64,000 nt of DNA, taken from assembly GCF_002954685.1 (NCBI RefSeq), contig NZ_MSCN01000001.1, positions 1,119,980 through 1,183,979 of the forward strand, given 5' to 3'. Position 1 is the stretch's first letter; every line of letters starts with the position of its first letter. Position numbers and translations under genes: made by a program. This document shows positions 16,522-26,143 of the stretch, in pieces. The notes beneath the pieces were generated by a model, which saw nothing but the letters and a program-made list of their open reading frames with translations, had not been told where the DNA came from and searched no databases. This stretch comes from Polaribacter porphyrae (GTDB lineage Bacteria > Bacteroidota > Bacteroidia > Flavobacteriales > Flavobacteriaceae).

Positions 16522-17280
16522 ATGAAAATCATTATATCTCCAGCAAAATCGTTAGATTTTGAAAGTAAAGTACCTACAAGTTTGCACACACAACCTCGTT
16601 TTTTAGCACAATCTGAAAAACTGAATAAAAAATTAAAAACAATTTCGAAAAAGAAATTATCAGATTTAATGTCGATTTCTGATGATTTAGCAAGATTGAA
16701 TTATAAAAGAAACCAAGAATGGGAAACTCCATTTACTCTAGAAAATGCTAAACAAGCTATTTATGCGTTTACTGGTGCTGTTTTTCAAGGTATTGACGTA
16801 AATTCTTTAGAAGAGGAAAAAATTCCATTATTACAAGAACGTTTGCGAATTTTATCAGGATTGTATGGATTGTTAAAACCTTTGGATTTAATTCAACCTT
16901 ACAGATTAGAAATGGGAACACGCATAAAAGTGGGTAGAAGAGATAATTTGTATAAATTTTGGGATACAGATTTAGCAAAATCTTTAAATGAAGAACTAGA
17001 AGAAGATGAATTACTAATCAATTTAGCAAGTTCAGAATATTTTAAAGCCTTACCAAAAAAAGTGTTGAAAGTGCCAATGATTACTCCTGTTTTTAAAGAT
17101 TTTAAAAATGGACAGTACAAAACCATAATGACTTATGCTAAAATGGCTCGTGGTTTTATGGTACGTTATATTATTGATAACAACGTAAAAACTTTAGAAG
17201 AATTAAAGGGATTTGATGTTGAAGGTTATGGTTTTTCTGAAGAAATGTCTGAAGGGAATGAGTTGGTTTTTACACGTTAA
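16522..17280 (+). CDS. yaaA: Peroxide stress protein YaaA
   Basis: A 252-residue member of the YaaA (UPF0246, DUF328) family: MKIIISPAKSLDFESKVP at the start, the LNYKRNQEW element, ALYAFTGDV-like segment (here AIYAFTGAVFQGID), LSGLYGLLKPLDLIQPYRLE, MGTRI and GFMVRYII. In E. coli the protein lowers free iron during peroxide stress. The length is normal. It converges with sdaA, and the two stops overlap by four bases with no room for a terminator between them. A near-consensus TATTTTTA box lies about 40 bases upstream of the start. Confidence 0.95.
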   Translation: MKIIISPAKSLDFESKVPTSLHTQPRFLAQSEKLNKKLKTISKKKLSDLMSISDDLARLNYKRNQEWETPFTLENAKQAIYAFTGAVFQGIDVNSLEEEKIPLLQERLRILSGLYGLLKPLDLIQPYRLEMGTRIKVGRRDNLYKFWDTDLAKSLNEELEEDELLINLASSEYFKALPKKVLKVPMITPVFKDFKNGQYKTIMTYAKMARGFMVRYIIDNNVKTLEELKGFDVEGYGFSEEMSEGNELVFTR

Positions 17281-18701
17281 CAATCTGCCAAACCAACATG
17301 AATCGCTAAACCACCTTCAGAAGTTTCTTTGTAATTTTTGTGCATATCTTTTGCAGTTTCCCACATCGTGTCAATTACCTTATCTAAAGGTACTTTTACA
17401 TCTTTAGGGTCTGTATCTAAAGCCATTTCTGCTGCATTAATTGCTTTTATAGCTCCCATAGAATTGCGCTCAATACAAGGCACTTGTACCAAACCTCCAA
17501 TAGGATCACAAGTTAAACCCAAATGATGTTCCATAGCTATTTCTGCTGCCACCAAACATTGTGCTGGAGTGCCTCCTAACAATTCTGTTAATGCACCTGC
17601 TGCCATTGCTGAAGAAACTCCTATTTCTGCTTGACAACCACCCATTGCTGCAGAAATTGTAGCATTTTTCTTAAAAATACTGCCAATTTCGCCAGCGGTT
17701 AATAAAAATTGTTTGATGTGTTTAAAATTGGCTTCGTGATTTTCGATGACCAAATAATACATTAAAACAGCAGGAATTACACCTGCACTTCCATTGGTAG
17801 GTGCTGTTACTACTCTACCTAAAGAAGCATTCACTTCATTAACTGACAATGCAAAGCAACTTACCCATTTTAAAATTTCACGAAACCTTACTTCTGTACT
17901 TCTAATCGCAGTAATCCATTCTTTTTGATTGGAATAGGTTGCATCTTTTATTAATTTTTGATGCGTATTGTAAGCACGTCTTTTTACATGTAGTCCTCCT
18001 GGAAGAATGCCTTCTGTATGACAACCAATGTACATACATTCTAACATTGTTTCCCAAATTCTATTCAATTCGAAATCAATTTTTTCTGCGGAATTAATTT
18101 CAAGTTCATTTTTAAAAACAATTTCAGAGATTAACAAGTCTTCTTTTTCACAATAGTCTTCTAATTGTTTTGCTTTATTTATAGGATAAGGAAAGTTTTG
18201 TTTGTTAATTTCAATTTCATCTTCTAAACTATCATTCTCTTGCACAATAAAACCACCTCCAATAGAATAATAGGTTTCTGTTGATATTTCTTGTCCTTTA
18301 GAAAAAGCTCTAAACGTAACTCCATTAGAATGAAATGGTAAAAAATCGCGATTAAAAACAATTGAATTCTTTAAAAATGGGACTTTTTTTCCGCCTTTAA
18401 AATGAATTTCTTCTTGTGTATTTATTCTATCTACAATAATAAAAATGTCTTCTATGGGTATATATTCTGGATCAGCTTCACTCAAACCCAACAAAATTGC
18501 CAAATCTGTAGCATGACCTCTACCTGTTAAAGATAAAGAACCATATAAATCAACTTTAACAGCATCCATTGCATCAAAAATAGTATTCTCTCTAATTTTT
18601 TGAACCCATTCTTGAGCAGCTCTCCAAGGACCTAATGTATGCGAACTTGATGGACCAACACCAATCTTGAGCATATCAAAAACACTAATAAATTGAGACA
18701 T
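17277..18701 (-). CDS. sdaA: L-serine ammonia-lyase, iron-sulfur, single chain
   Basis: A 474-residue enzyme that converts L-serine to pyruvate and ammonia. Both the beta domain (IGVGPSSSHTLGPWRAA) and the catalytic alpha domain (AAMGGCQAEIGVSSAMAAGA) are in one chain. The cluster cysteines fit Cys356, Cys398 (LTCDPIGG) and Cys409 (VPCIERN), spaced 42 and 11 as in the structurally known Legionella enzyme, and the chain ends in Cys474, the tail cysteine that occupies the active site in that enzyme. All catalytic features are intact. It converges on yaaA. Confidence 0.95.
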   Translation of the reverse strand: MSQFISVFDMLKIGVGPSSSHTLGPWRAAQEWVQKIRENTIFDAMDAVKVDLYGSLSLTGRGHATDLAILLGLSEADPEYIPIEDIFIIVDRINTQEEIHFKGGKKVPFLKNSIVFNRDFLPFHSNGVTFRAFSKGQEISTETYYSIGGGFIVQENDSLEDEIEINKQNFPYPINKAKQLEDYCEKEDLLISEIVFKNELEINSAEKIDFELNRIWETMLECMYIGCHTEGILPGGLHVKRRAYNTHQKLIKDATYSNQKEWITAIRSTEVRFREILKWVSCFALSVNEVNASLGRVVTAPTNGSAGVIPAVLMYYLVIENHEANFKHIKQFLLTAGEIGSIFKKNATISAAMGGCQAEIGVSSAMAAGALTELLGGTPAQCLVAAEIAMEHHLGLTCDPIGGLVQVPCIERNSMGAIKAINAAEMALDTDPKDVKVPLDKVIDTMWETAKDMHKNYKETSEGGLAIHVGLADC

Positions 18702-18735
18702 TCGTAAAAATTAGATTTAAAAACGTTGTAAATGT

Positions 18736-18765
18736 AAAAAATCCAACTCAATGAGTCGGATTTTT
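18736..18765 (-). terminator. Rho-independent terminator after the DUF2853 gene
   Basis: On the minus strand a 13-base-pair stem (AAAAATCCGACTC paired with GAGTTGGATTTTT, one G-U pair) with a three-base loop ends in a T-run. It lies 26 bases after the DUF2853 stop and before the sdaA start. The A-rich left arm means it could work in both directions. Confidence 0.8.
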
Positions 18766-18790
18766 AATAATAATTTAATATTAAGTTTGT

Positions 18791-19132
18791 TTAGAAACCG
18801 TAAACTGATTCTTTATCAAACTTTTTCATTAACATGTAGTAAACTACTGCTCTGTATTTTTTTCTTTCAGATTTTCCAATTCTTTCCATTACTTCAGCAA
18901 TACCTGCATCTAGTTCTGGGCTATCTTCTAAACCTAACTTTTTCATTAAAAAGTTTTTCTTAACAGTTTCTAACTCTTTAGCATCAGATCCAGAAACAGT
19001 TTCAGCATCAGCTTTATAAATAGAAGGTCCTAAACCTTTTGTTACTGCAGCTAATAATTCAGTATTAGAACGTAGGTTTCTATCGTCCATAAATTGTTTG
19101 TACAAAGCAACTTTTTCGTCAAATTTACTCAT
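18791..19132 (-). CDS. DUF2853 family protein
   Basis: A 113-residue all-helical soluble protein: MSKFDEKVALYKQFMDD, ELLAAVTKGLGPSIY, then KKNFLMKKLGL and ERIGKSERKKYRAVVYYMLM. This matches DUF2853, a small family with a solved helical structure and no assigned function. It is a single-gene unit: a perfect promoter lies upstream and a strong hairpin terminator follows. It is divergent from dnaK. Confidence 0.85.
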   Translation of the reverse strand: MSKFDEKVALYKQFMDDRNLRSNTELLAAVTKGLGPSIYKADAETVSGSDAKELETVKKNFLMKKLGLEDSPELDAGIAEVMERIGKSERKKYRAVVYYMLMKKFDKESVYGF

Positions 19133-19183
19133 GATTTTGTGTTTAATTTATTGTATAATATTTTGATTCTCATTAGAACATCT

Positions 19184-19214
19184 CAAATATATGAAATTTA
19201 AAATGGTTTACAAA
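19184..19214 (-). promoter_or_regulatory. Consensus Bacteroidota promoter for the DUF2853 gene
   Basis: On the minus strand TTTG (19214-19211) is followed after 19 bases by TATATTTG (19191-19184). Both boxes match the TTTG / TAnnTTTG consensus of the Bacteroidota housekeeping sigma factor with standard spacing. The start codon follows 51 bases later. The match also shows that this is the start of the transcript ending at the 18736 hairpin. Confidence 0.75.
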
Positions 19215-19380
19215 TTTGAATGCTCTTTGTTATTAAGATACAATTTATGTCAATATGTCACATCAATAATTCATCTTTTTTAAAAAAAACTGACATTTTT
19301 TATTTAAAAACCTGTTGGCATAGCATTTGACTAATTGTAAGTGTAAAATTGAAATACAAAATTTAATAAAAATAAATATT

Positions 19381-21276
19381 ATGAGTAAAATTATAGGAAT
19401 AGATTTAGGAACAACAAACTCATGTGTTTCTGTAATGGAAGGTAATGAGCCAGTTGTAATTCCTAATGCTGAAGGAAAAAGAACTACACCATCTATTGTT
19501 GCCTTTGTAGAAGGAGGAGAACGAAAAATTGGTGACCCTGCAAAAAGACAAGCAGTAACTAACCCAACTAAAACCGTTTATTCGATTAAACGTTTTATGG
19601 GTAATAAATTTTCTGAATCTTCTAAAGAGGTAAAAAGAGTACCTTATAAAGTAGTAAAAGGAGATAATGACACACCAAGAGTAGATATCGATGGTCGTTT
19701 ATACACACCTCAAGAAATTTCTGCAATGGTGCTTCAAAAAATGAAAAAAACTGCTGAAGACTATTTAGGGCAAGATGTTTCTCAAGCAGTTATTACTGTG
19801 CCTGCATATTTTAACGATGCACAAAGACAAGCTACTAAAGAAGCTGGTGAAATTGCTGGTTTAAAAGTAGAAAGAATTATTAATGAGCCAACTGCTGCTG
19901 CATTAGCTTATGGAATGGACAAAGCAAATGACGATAAAAAAATTGTTGTTTTTGACTTTGGTGGTGGTACACACGATGTTTCTATTTTAGAATTAGGTGA
20001 TGGCGTTTTTGAAGTATTAGCTACAGATGGAGACACACATTTAGGTGGAGATGATGTTGATGAAAAAATCATTAACTGGTTAGCAGAAGAGTTTTTAGCT
20101 GATGAAAATATGGACTTACGTAAAGACCCAATGGCTTTACAACGTTTAAAAGAAGCTGCTGAAAAAGCGAAGATTGAATTATCTAGTTCTACATCTACAG
20201 AAATAAACTTACCTTATGTAACTGCTACTGCTAGTGGACCAAAACACTTGGTAAGAACATTGTCTAGAGCAAAATTTGAGCAATTAATTGATGATTTAGT
20301 AAAAAGAACAATTGAGCCTTGTAAAACAGCTTTAAAAAATGCTGATTTATCAACATCAGAAATTGATGAAATTATTTTAGTTGGTGGTTCTACAAGAATA
20401 CCTGCAATACAAGAAGCTGTTGAGAAATTCTTTGGAAAAGCACCAAGTAAAGGTGTAAATCCTGATGAAGTTGTTTCTTTAGGAGCTGCAATACAAGGTG
20501 GAGTGTTAACTGGTGATGTGAAAGATGTATTGTTATTAGATGTTACACCTTTATCATTAGGTATTGAAACAATGGGGAATGTTTTCACAAAATTAATTGA
20601 TGCAAACACAACCATTCCAACAAAAAAATCACAAGTATTTTCAACTGCTGTTGATAATCAACCTTCTGTGGAAATTCACGTATTACAAGGTGAAAGAGCA
20701 ATGGCTGCTGATAATAATACAATTGGACGTTTCCATTTAGATGGTTTACCACCTGCACAAAGAGGTGTTCCACAAATTGAAGTAACTTTTGATATTGATG
20801 CAAATGGTATCATTAAAGTTTCTGCTTTAGATAAAGGAACCAACAAATCTCACGAAATTAGAATTGAAGCTTCTTCAGGATTATCAGAAGAAGAAATCGA
20901 AAAAATGAGACAAGAAGCAGAAGCGAATGCTGATGCTGATAAAGCCGCAAAAGAAACTGCTGAAAAAATCAATGGAGCTGACTCTATGATTTTCCAAACA
21001 GAAAAGCAATTGAAAGAATTTGGTGATAAATTATCTGCGGATAAAAAAGAGCCAATCGAAGCTGCTTTAGTTGAATTAAAAGCTGCTCATGAGTCTAAAG
21101 ATTTAGCTCAAATTGATGCTGCAATGGAAAAAATCAATGAAGCCTGGAAAGTTGCAAGTGAAGAAATGTATGCTGCTCAAGGAGGAAATCCAGGAGCAGA
21201 TACTCAAGGTCAGCCAGAAGCAAATGCAGACCAAGGAGACAATGTTGAAGATGTTGATTTTGAAGAAGTGAAATAG
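19381..21276 (+). CDS. dnaK: Chaperone DnaK (Hsp70)
   Basis: A 631-residue Hsp70. The nucleotide-binding domain starts [20 protein letters not shown] and has the second phosphate loop [14 protein letters not shown]; the linker reads [16 protein letters not shown], and the C-terminal lid ends in the acidic [11 protein letters not shown]. The true start is the ATG at 19381: an in-frame TTG at 19327 would add 18 residues that are unlike any DnaK. DnaJ and GrpE genes are not in the window. A strong hairpin terminator follows the stop. Confidence 0.97.
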   Translation: MSKIIGIDLGTTNSCVSVMEGNEPVVIPNAEGKRTTPSIVAFVEGGERKIGDPAKRQAVTNPTKTVYSIKRFMGNKFSESSKEVKRVPYKVVKGDNDTPRVDIDGRLYTPQEISAMVLQKMKKTAEDYLGQDVSQAVITVPAYFNDAQRQATKEAGEIAGLKVERIINEPTAAALAYGMDKANDDKKIVVFDFGGGTHDVSILELGDGVFEVLATDGDTHLGGDDVDEKIINWLAEEFLADENMDLRKDPMALQRLKEAAEKAKIELSSSTSTEINLPYVTATASGPKHLVRTLSRAKFEQLIDDLVKRTIEPCKTALKNADLSTSEIDEIILVGGSTRIPAIQEAVEKFFGKAPSKGVNPDEVVSLGAAIQGGVLTGDVKDVLLLDVTPLSLGIETMGNVFTKLIDANTTIPTKKSQVFSTAVDNQPSVEIHVLQGERAMAADNNTIGRFHLDGLPPAQRGVPQIEVTFDIDANGIIKVSALDKGTNKSHEIRIEASSGLSEEEIEKMRQEAEANADADKAAKETAEKINGADSMIFQTEKQLKEFGDKLSADKKEPIEAALVELKAAHESKDLAQIDAAMEKINEAWKVASEEMYAAQGGNPGADTQGQPEANADQGDNVEDVDFEEVK

Positions 21277-21315
21277 GCAACCCTTCTGAATTTTAATTCA
21301 GAGTCTATATATATT

Positions 21316-21348
21316 AAAACGCAATCAAATTAATGATTGCGTTTTTTT
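21316..21348 (+). terminator. Rho-independent terminator after dnaK
   Basis: A stem of AAAACGCAATCA with TGATTGCGTTTT and a six-base loop is followed by a run of T residues, 40 bases after the dnaK stop codon. The flanking A-run makes it potentially bidirectional. Confidence 0.9.
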
Positions 21349-21512
21349 ATTGGGAAATAAATTTATTTCTTTCGGAAAGTATTTATTTGCTTTAGTTATC
21401 GTTTTCAAAAATTGCAATCTGTTATCATTAATAATTTATTAAAGTTTTATTCAGAAATACTACTAAATAAATTATAATTTAGTGTTTTACACTTGTTAAT
21501 CTATCATTTATA

Positions 21513-23459
21513 GTGAGAAGAATTTTCTTTTTATTTTTTATATTATTTTTTAGTAATAATACTTCATCTCAAAGCATTAAAAAAGATAGTTTAAATTCTA
21601 TTTTTTCTAAAATAAAATCTGACAGTTTACTTTTTGCAGTATTTAATAAGAAATCAAGCTATTATAGAAATAGGGATTCAGAACTACATCTCTTTATTAT
21701 TGAAAAAGCTATATACAAAGCTATAAAAACCAAAAATAAAAACCAAGAAGCAAACTTTAAAAGAGAGTTAGGCATTTATTACAGAAAAAAAGGAAGTTTA
21801 GATTCTGCTATAATCAACTATAAAAAATCTATCAACATTTATGCAAAACTTAAAGACAGTACTAAAATAAATATTACTAAAAGTTCTTTAGCAAATGTTT
21901 ATAAAGCTAAAGGAGATTTTAAAAGATCGATAAAATACTTTAATGAAGTAATTACTTTTTTTGACAAAAGGGAAGAAAAATTCAAAACGAGAAAATTAAT
22001 TACACAATTCAACTTATCTGGTGTTTACATAAACATGTTAGAATGGAAAACCGCAGATGATCTTTTAGAAAGTATATATAATGATCCTTTAGCTCAAAAA
22101 AATAAAAGATTATTAAGAGCAGTTTCTATAAATTTATGTGCTACAAAACAAAAAGTAAATCAACTAGATAAAGCTTTAGAATATGCGAAAATTGCAGAAA
22201 AATTTAAAAATAATACTAGAGGTTTAGCAGACTTGTATACAAATATGGGGTCTATTTATGAGAAAAAAGGAACACATCAAAAGGCACATCAATATTTTTT
22301 AAAAGGGCTAGAGAATTATGAAAAGCTAAAAAGTAATTCAGGTATTATACTAGCTTACAATAATTTAGGAAATAATTCTATTGCTTGGGGTAAATTTAAA
22401 CAAGCAGAAAAATATCTCTTAAAATCAAAAAAACTTTTAGCGAAAGAGGGAAATTTAAAATCATTATCTCACAATCAAAAAATGCTGGCAAATCTCTATG
22501 AGAAAAAAGGAGCGTACCAAAAATCTTTAGATTATCTGAAAAAAGATATCATTCTTACAGATTCTATTTTAGGTATTGAAAAACAGAAAGCAATAGCCAA
22601 TTTAGAGGTAAAATATAAGACCGAAAAAATAAAACGTGATAAAGATATTATCGAGAAAAAATCAAAAATATTAGAACTAGAAAATCAAAAAAACAGGAAT
22701 TTATTTACTGGATCTTTAATAATAATACTATTAATATTAGTTGCTGGTTTGTTTTATTATAGCAGGTTAAAAGTAAAAAAACAGGCTGCTTTAACAGCTT
22801 TAGAACTTGCAGCAACTAAAAAAAGATTAGCGTTAGAAAAGCAGTATAAAAATTCTGAATTAAGAGCATTAAAAGCACAAATGAATCCTCATTTTATATT
22901 TAATGCTATGAACTCCATACAGAGTTTAATTTTAAAAGACAATAAACATGAAGCTTATACCTACCTTACAAAATTTGCATCATTATTAAGAGAAAATCTA
23001 AATATCAGTGAAAAGAGTTTTGTGAATTTTGAGGAAGAATTATCACTTTTAGAAAAATATTTAGAGTTAGAAAAGTTACGTTTTAGAGAAGGGTTTGAAT
23101 ACACAATTAAAGGAGCAAATGCTGTAGAAAACATTAAAATACCTTCTATGATTATTCAACCTTTTGTAGAAAACGCCATAAAACACGGTTTAATTCATAA
23201 GACTGATGGAGTAAAGAAATTACAAATCGACTTCTTTTTAGATGATGTGTTTACCTGCATCATTACAGATAATGGAGTTGGTTTTAAAGCATCTAAAAAA
23301 ATTAATAAAAACAATGGAAAAGAAACATCGTTTTCTACAAAATCAATCAAAGAAAAATTACAATTTTTAGAAGAATATTATAAAATGAATATTGGGTTTT
23401 CTTATGAGGATATTAAAAACGGAACTAAAGTAATTATTAAAGTCCCTTATAAAAAATAG
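21513..23459 (+). CDS. TPR-containing sensor histidine kinase, LytS/HisKA_7TM-type (His_kinase family)
   Basis: A 648-residue kinase with a GTG start and a signal peptide ending near SSQS. Residues about 40-350 are tetratricopeptide repeats in the periplasm (for example LADLYTNMGSIYEKKGTHQK), followed by a single membrane span (about 396-416) and a coiled linker. The His_kinase domain has the phospho-acceptor His near 458 (AQMNPHFIFNAMNSIQSL), IQPFVENAIKHGL as the N-box and TDNGVGF as the G-box. Such kinases phosphorylate LytTR regulators; its partner is encoded 3 bases downstream. The signal is unknown. Confidence 0.9.
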   Translation: MRRIFFLFFILFFSNNTSSQSIKKDSLNSIFSKIKSDSLLFAVFNKKSSYYRNRDSELHLFIIEKAIYKAIKTKNKNQEANFKRELGIYYRKKGSLDSAIINYKKSINIYAKLKDSTKINITKSSLANVYKAKGDFKRSIKYFNEVITFFDKREEKFKTRKLITQFNLSGVYINMLEWKTADDLLESIYNDPLAQKNKRLLRAVSINLCATKQKVNQLDKALEYAKIAEKFKNNTRGLADLYTNMGSIYEKKGTHQKAHQYFLKGLENYEKLKSNSGIILAYNNLGNNSIAWGKFKQAEKYLLKSKKLLAKEGNLKSLSHNQKMLANLYEKKGAYQKSLDYLKKDIILTDSILGIEKQKAIANLEVKYKTEKIKRDKDIIEKKSKILELENQKNRNLFTGSLIIILLILVAGLFYYSRLKVKKQAALTALELAATKKRLALEKQYKNSELRALKAQMNPHFIFNAMNSIQSLILKDNKHEAYTYLTKFASLLRENLNISEKSFVNFEEELSLLEKYLELEKLRFREGFEYTIKGANAVENIKIPSMIIQPFVENAIKHGLIHKTDGVKKLQIDFFLDDVFTCIITDNGVGFKASKKINKNNGKETSFSTKSIKEKLQFLEEYYKMNIGFSYEDIKNGTKVIIKVPYKK

Positions 23460-23462
23460 CTT

Positions 23463-24212
23463 GTGCAAACCATTAAAACCATTATTGTAGACGATGAAAT
23501 AAATGCGAGAGAAAACTTACGTTATCTCACAAAAACATTTTGCCCAAAAATTGAAATTGTTTACGAAGCAAGTAATGTAGACAGTGCAATTACTGCTATT
23601 GAAAGCTACAAACCTCAACTTGTATTCTTGGATATAGAAATGCCTCAAAAAAATGGTTTTCAGCTAATACATCACTTTAAAAAAATTGACTTTTACATCA
23701 TTTTTGTAACAGCTTATGATAAATATGCCATTAAAGCCTTTAAATATTCTGCATTAGATTATTTGCTAAAACCTATTGATATTGAAGAATTAAAAAATGC
23801 TGTAAAAAAAGTTACAGATAATTTAGCAAAAGACGATTTACAAAAACGTTTACAATTACTAAAAGTGAATCAGAAGAAGTTAAAAAAAATAGCAATTCCT
23901 TATAAAAGCGATTATGTAATTATTGATGTTGATACAATAGCGTGTATTGAAGCAGATAGAATGTATGCTCATATAAAATTAATAGATGGAAAAACCTATA
24001 CAGCATCAAAAAAATTAAGTTATTATGAAGATATTTTAAGCAATTCAGAAACTTTTATTCGCATTCACAGATCTTGGATTGTAAATACAAGACATATTTA
24101 TTTGTATTCTAAAAAAGAAAAACATCTGGAATTAAGCAATCAAACTATAATTCCTATTAGTAAAAGTTATAAAGAAAAATTTGAAGATTTATTTAAAACT
24201 TCAAACCATTAG
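23463..24212 (+). CDS. LytTR-family response regulator
   Basis: A 249-residue regulator with a GTG start, 3 bases behind its kinase gene. The receiver domain has the acidic pair Asp10-Asp11, phospho-acceptor Asp57 (LVFLDIEMP), Thr83 and Lys103 (DYLLKPIDI). Residues 140-245 are a LytTR DNA-binding domain (DVDTIACIEADRMYAHIKL, then FIRIHRSWIVNTRHI). LytTR proteins bind two direct repeats two helical turns apart. Sites of that kind precede the genes at 30586 and 32884 in this window, which makes this regulator a candidate for controlling them, though no evidence ties them directly. Confidence 0.92.
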   Translation: MQTIKTIIVDDEINARENLRYLTKTFCPKIEIVYEASNVDSAITAIESYKPQLVFLDIEMPQKNGFQLIHHFKKIDFYIIFVTAYDKYAIKAFKYSALDYLLKPIDIEELKNAVKKVTDNLAKDDLQKRLQLLKVNQKKLKKIAIPYKSDYVIIDVDTIACIEADRMYAHIKLIDGKTYTASKKLSYYEDILSNSETFIRIHRSWIVNTRHIYLYSKKEKHLELSNQTIIPISKSYKEKFEDLFKTSNH

Positions 24213-24300
24213 GAAGTAATAAAAAAGCATTGGGAAAGTATAACTAACGAGTCTCTTACAATAAGATTTCATTTGTACTAAAATTAAATTTTAATTACAG

Positions 24301-25527
24301 ATGAAAAAAATATTACTGCTTATAACTCTTATAGTAATTAACAACAAATTACATTCGCAATGTACATCAAATATAAGTATCCCAGATACTAATTTTAAAG
24401 TAGCACTTTTAGCTCATGGAAGTTCTATTAGTGGAATTGGTGTTAGCAAAATTGACATCAATAATGATGGAGTGATACAATGTAGTGAAGCAACAAATTA
24501 CACAGGTTCTATAAACGTTATTAACAAAAATATTTCTGACTTTACTGGTTTGGAACAATTCCCAAATATTACAAGGCTTTTTGTAGGTTTTAATTCTGGA
24601 ACTACTTTAGATGTTACAGCTAACACCAAATTAATATTAATAAATGCAAATTCAAATTCTTTATCAAATTTAGATGTTTCTAAAAATGTGTTATTGGAAA
24701 GCTTAAGTGTCGAAGAAAATAATTTAACAACTGTAGATGTTACAGCTAATTCTGCCTTAACTATATTAAATTTTAGATTAAATTCAATATCCACAATAGA
24801 TTTAAGTAAAAATATTATTCTTGAATCATTATATTTTGCGAGAAACAACCTAATAAATTTAGATATTTCTGCTAATATTAATTTAAAAACACTTAACGCA
24901 GACTATAACTCTATTTCATCTTTAAGCGTAACAAATAATTTATTATTAGAAACACTTCAAATTCAAAATAATTCATTAACAAATTTGGACTTATCTCAAA
25001 ACCAAAATTTGATTACTTTGAATTTAAGAAACAATAAACTTAAAAATTTAGATGCATCAAACAATCCGAACTTGGTTCAGTTTATTAGTGATAACAATCC
25101 AGATTTAGAAAGTTTAAACGTAGCTAATGGAAATAACGTATCGTTAACGAATATGTGGACTAATAAAACACCAAAGTTAACCTGCATACAACATGATAGT
25201 GGTTTTGACCCTACTTCTAGAGTAAATGGTCGTCTTTGGATTAAAGATGATGATGCTAATTGGAGTGATAACTGTAGCGCAACTGCGAGCATAACAAACT
25301 TTAATAAAATTGATATTAGTATATATCCAAACCCTGCGACTAAACTTATTCAAATTGAAGTAAATACATTTATTAAAAAAGGAATAATTTACAATTGGAT
25401 TGGGCAAAAAGTAAAAACATTTAAAGACAAAAATATTGATGTTTCAAATCTAAACAAAGGTGTATATCTATTAAAAATTGAAACTGAAAGTGGGAAGATT
25501 GGATTAAGAAAAATGATAAAAAAATAA
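24301..25527 (+). CDS. Secreted leucine-rich-repeat protein with type IX sorting domain
   Basis: A 408-residue exported protein (signal peptide ending HSQC). Residues about 75-270 are leucine-rich repeats with a 21-residue period of the form NxLxxLDxSxNxxLxxL (for example NNSLTNLDLSQNQNLITLNL). The last 75 residues are a type IX secretion C-terminal domain: IDISIYPNPATKLIQIE, then GVYLLKIETESGKIGLRKMI and a terminal KK. It should therefore be exported across the outer membrane and either attached or released. The partner is unknown. It follows the two-component pair by 88 bases and could be co-regulated with it. Confidence 0.85.
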   Translation: MKKILLLITLIVINNKLHSQCTSNISIPDTNFKVALLAHGSSISGIGVSKIDINNDGVIQCSEATNYTGSINVINKNISDFTGLEQFPNITRLFVGFNSGTTLDVTANTKLILINANSNSLSNLDVSKNVLLESLSVEENNLTTVDVTANSALTILNFRLNSISTIDLSKNIILESLYFARNNLINLDISANINLKTLNADYNSISSLSVTNNLLLETLQIQNNSLTNLDLSQNQNLITLNLRNNKLKNLDASNNPNLVQFISDNNPDLESLNVANGNNVSLTNMWTNKTPKLTCIQHDSGFDPTSRVNGRLWIKDDDANWSDNCSATASITNFNKIDISIYPNPATKLIQIEVNTFIKKGIIYNWIGQKVKTFKDKNIDVSNLNKGVYLLKIETESGKIGLRKMIKK

Positions 25528-25573
25528 GTTCTTTGGGGGAAGAATTTATAAAGTACCCAACTTATTAATGCCT

Positions 25574-25608
25574 GCTTGTTGGGAATTTACTTTCCAACAA
25601 GCTTTTTT
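25574..25608 (+). terminator. Rho-independent terminator after the LRR gene
   Basis: GCTTGTTGGGAA and TTTCCAACAAGC form a stem of about 12 pairs with a five-base loop, followed by TTTTTT, 46 bases after the LRR stop. It separates that gene from the small exported protein at 25625. Confidence 0.85.
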
Positions 25609-25624
25609 AACTTAAAAACTAAAT

Positions 25625-26086
25625 ATGAAACAATTAATTTTTCTCTTTTTTCTCTTTGCAAATGTATTTAACAGTAATGCTCAAGATAACCTGACAAAAC
25701 GTTTTAATGGTAAATACCATTTACTAGAAGCTGAAAAAGGTATAGACAATAAACCTTCAAAAATAAAATTTGTAGAATTTGGAGAAAATAATGGTAAAAA
25801 ATTATTAGCAGTAGCAGCTTGTGAAAAATGTACGCCAGCAATTTTTTCTTACAAACAAGAAGAAAGTAAAAAATACGGTACACCAATCTTCTTCAATTAT
25901 TTTGGTTTGTATGCCATTACTTATGATAAAGAAAGTTTTATTATTGTTTTTGTTGATAAAAAATTGGGTTCAGGAACTTGGACTAAATTCGGGTTCTCTA
26001 ACTTTTATTCGAAGAGTAAAACAAAAGTTGCTCAAATGACTAAAGAAAAATTGGAAGCTTTTGCGATTGCATTGTCAAAAAAATAA
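25625..26086 (+). CDS. Exported hypothetical protein, 153 residues
   Basis: A signal peptide (MKQLIFLFFLFANVFNSNAQ) is followed by a 130-residue compact domain with FNGKYHLLEAEKG, a CEKC pair, IFFNYFGLYAITYD and a C-terminal helix. I do not recognise the family; the beta-rich pattern suggests a small lipocalin-like or single-domain periplasmic protein. The CxxC could bind metal or form a disulfide. It stands alone between a terminator and the phosphoesterase gene. Confidence 0.6.
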   Translation: MKQLIFLFFLFANVFNSNAQDNLTKRFNGKYHLLEAEKGIDNKPSKIKFVEFGENNGKKLLAVAACEKCTPAIFSYKQEESKKYGTPIFFNYFGLYAITYDKESFIIVFVDKKLGSGTWTKFGFSNFYSKSKTKVAQMTKEKLEAFAIALSKK

Positions 26087-26143
26087 CAATTAAATTTCTC
26101 TTGATTAAATTCAAATCAAACAGTTTTTTCTACTTTTACAAGT

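Noticed and set aside
19327..19380. Longer N-terminus for DnaK from an in-frame TTG
   Set aside because: It adds 18 residues with no DnaK counterpart; the ATG at 19381 gives the exact family start.
20214..20803. Minus-strand frames opposite dnaK
   Set aside because: They are antisense shadows of a strongly conserved gene.
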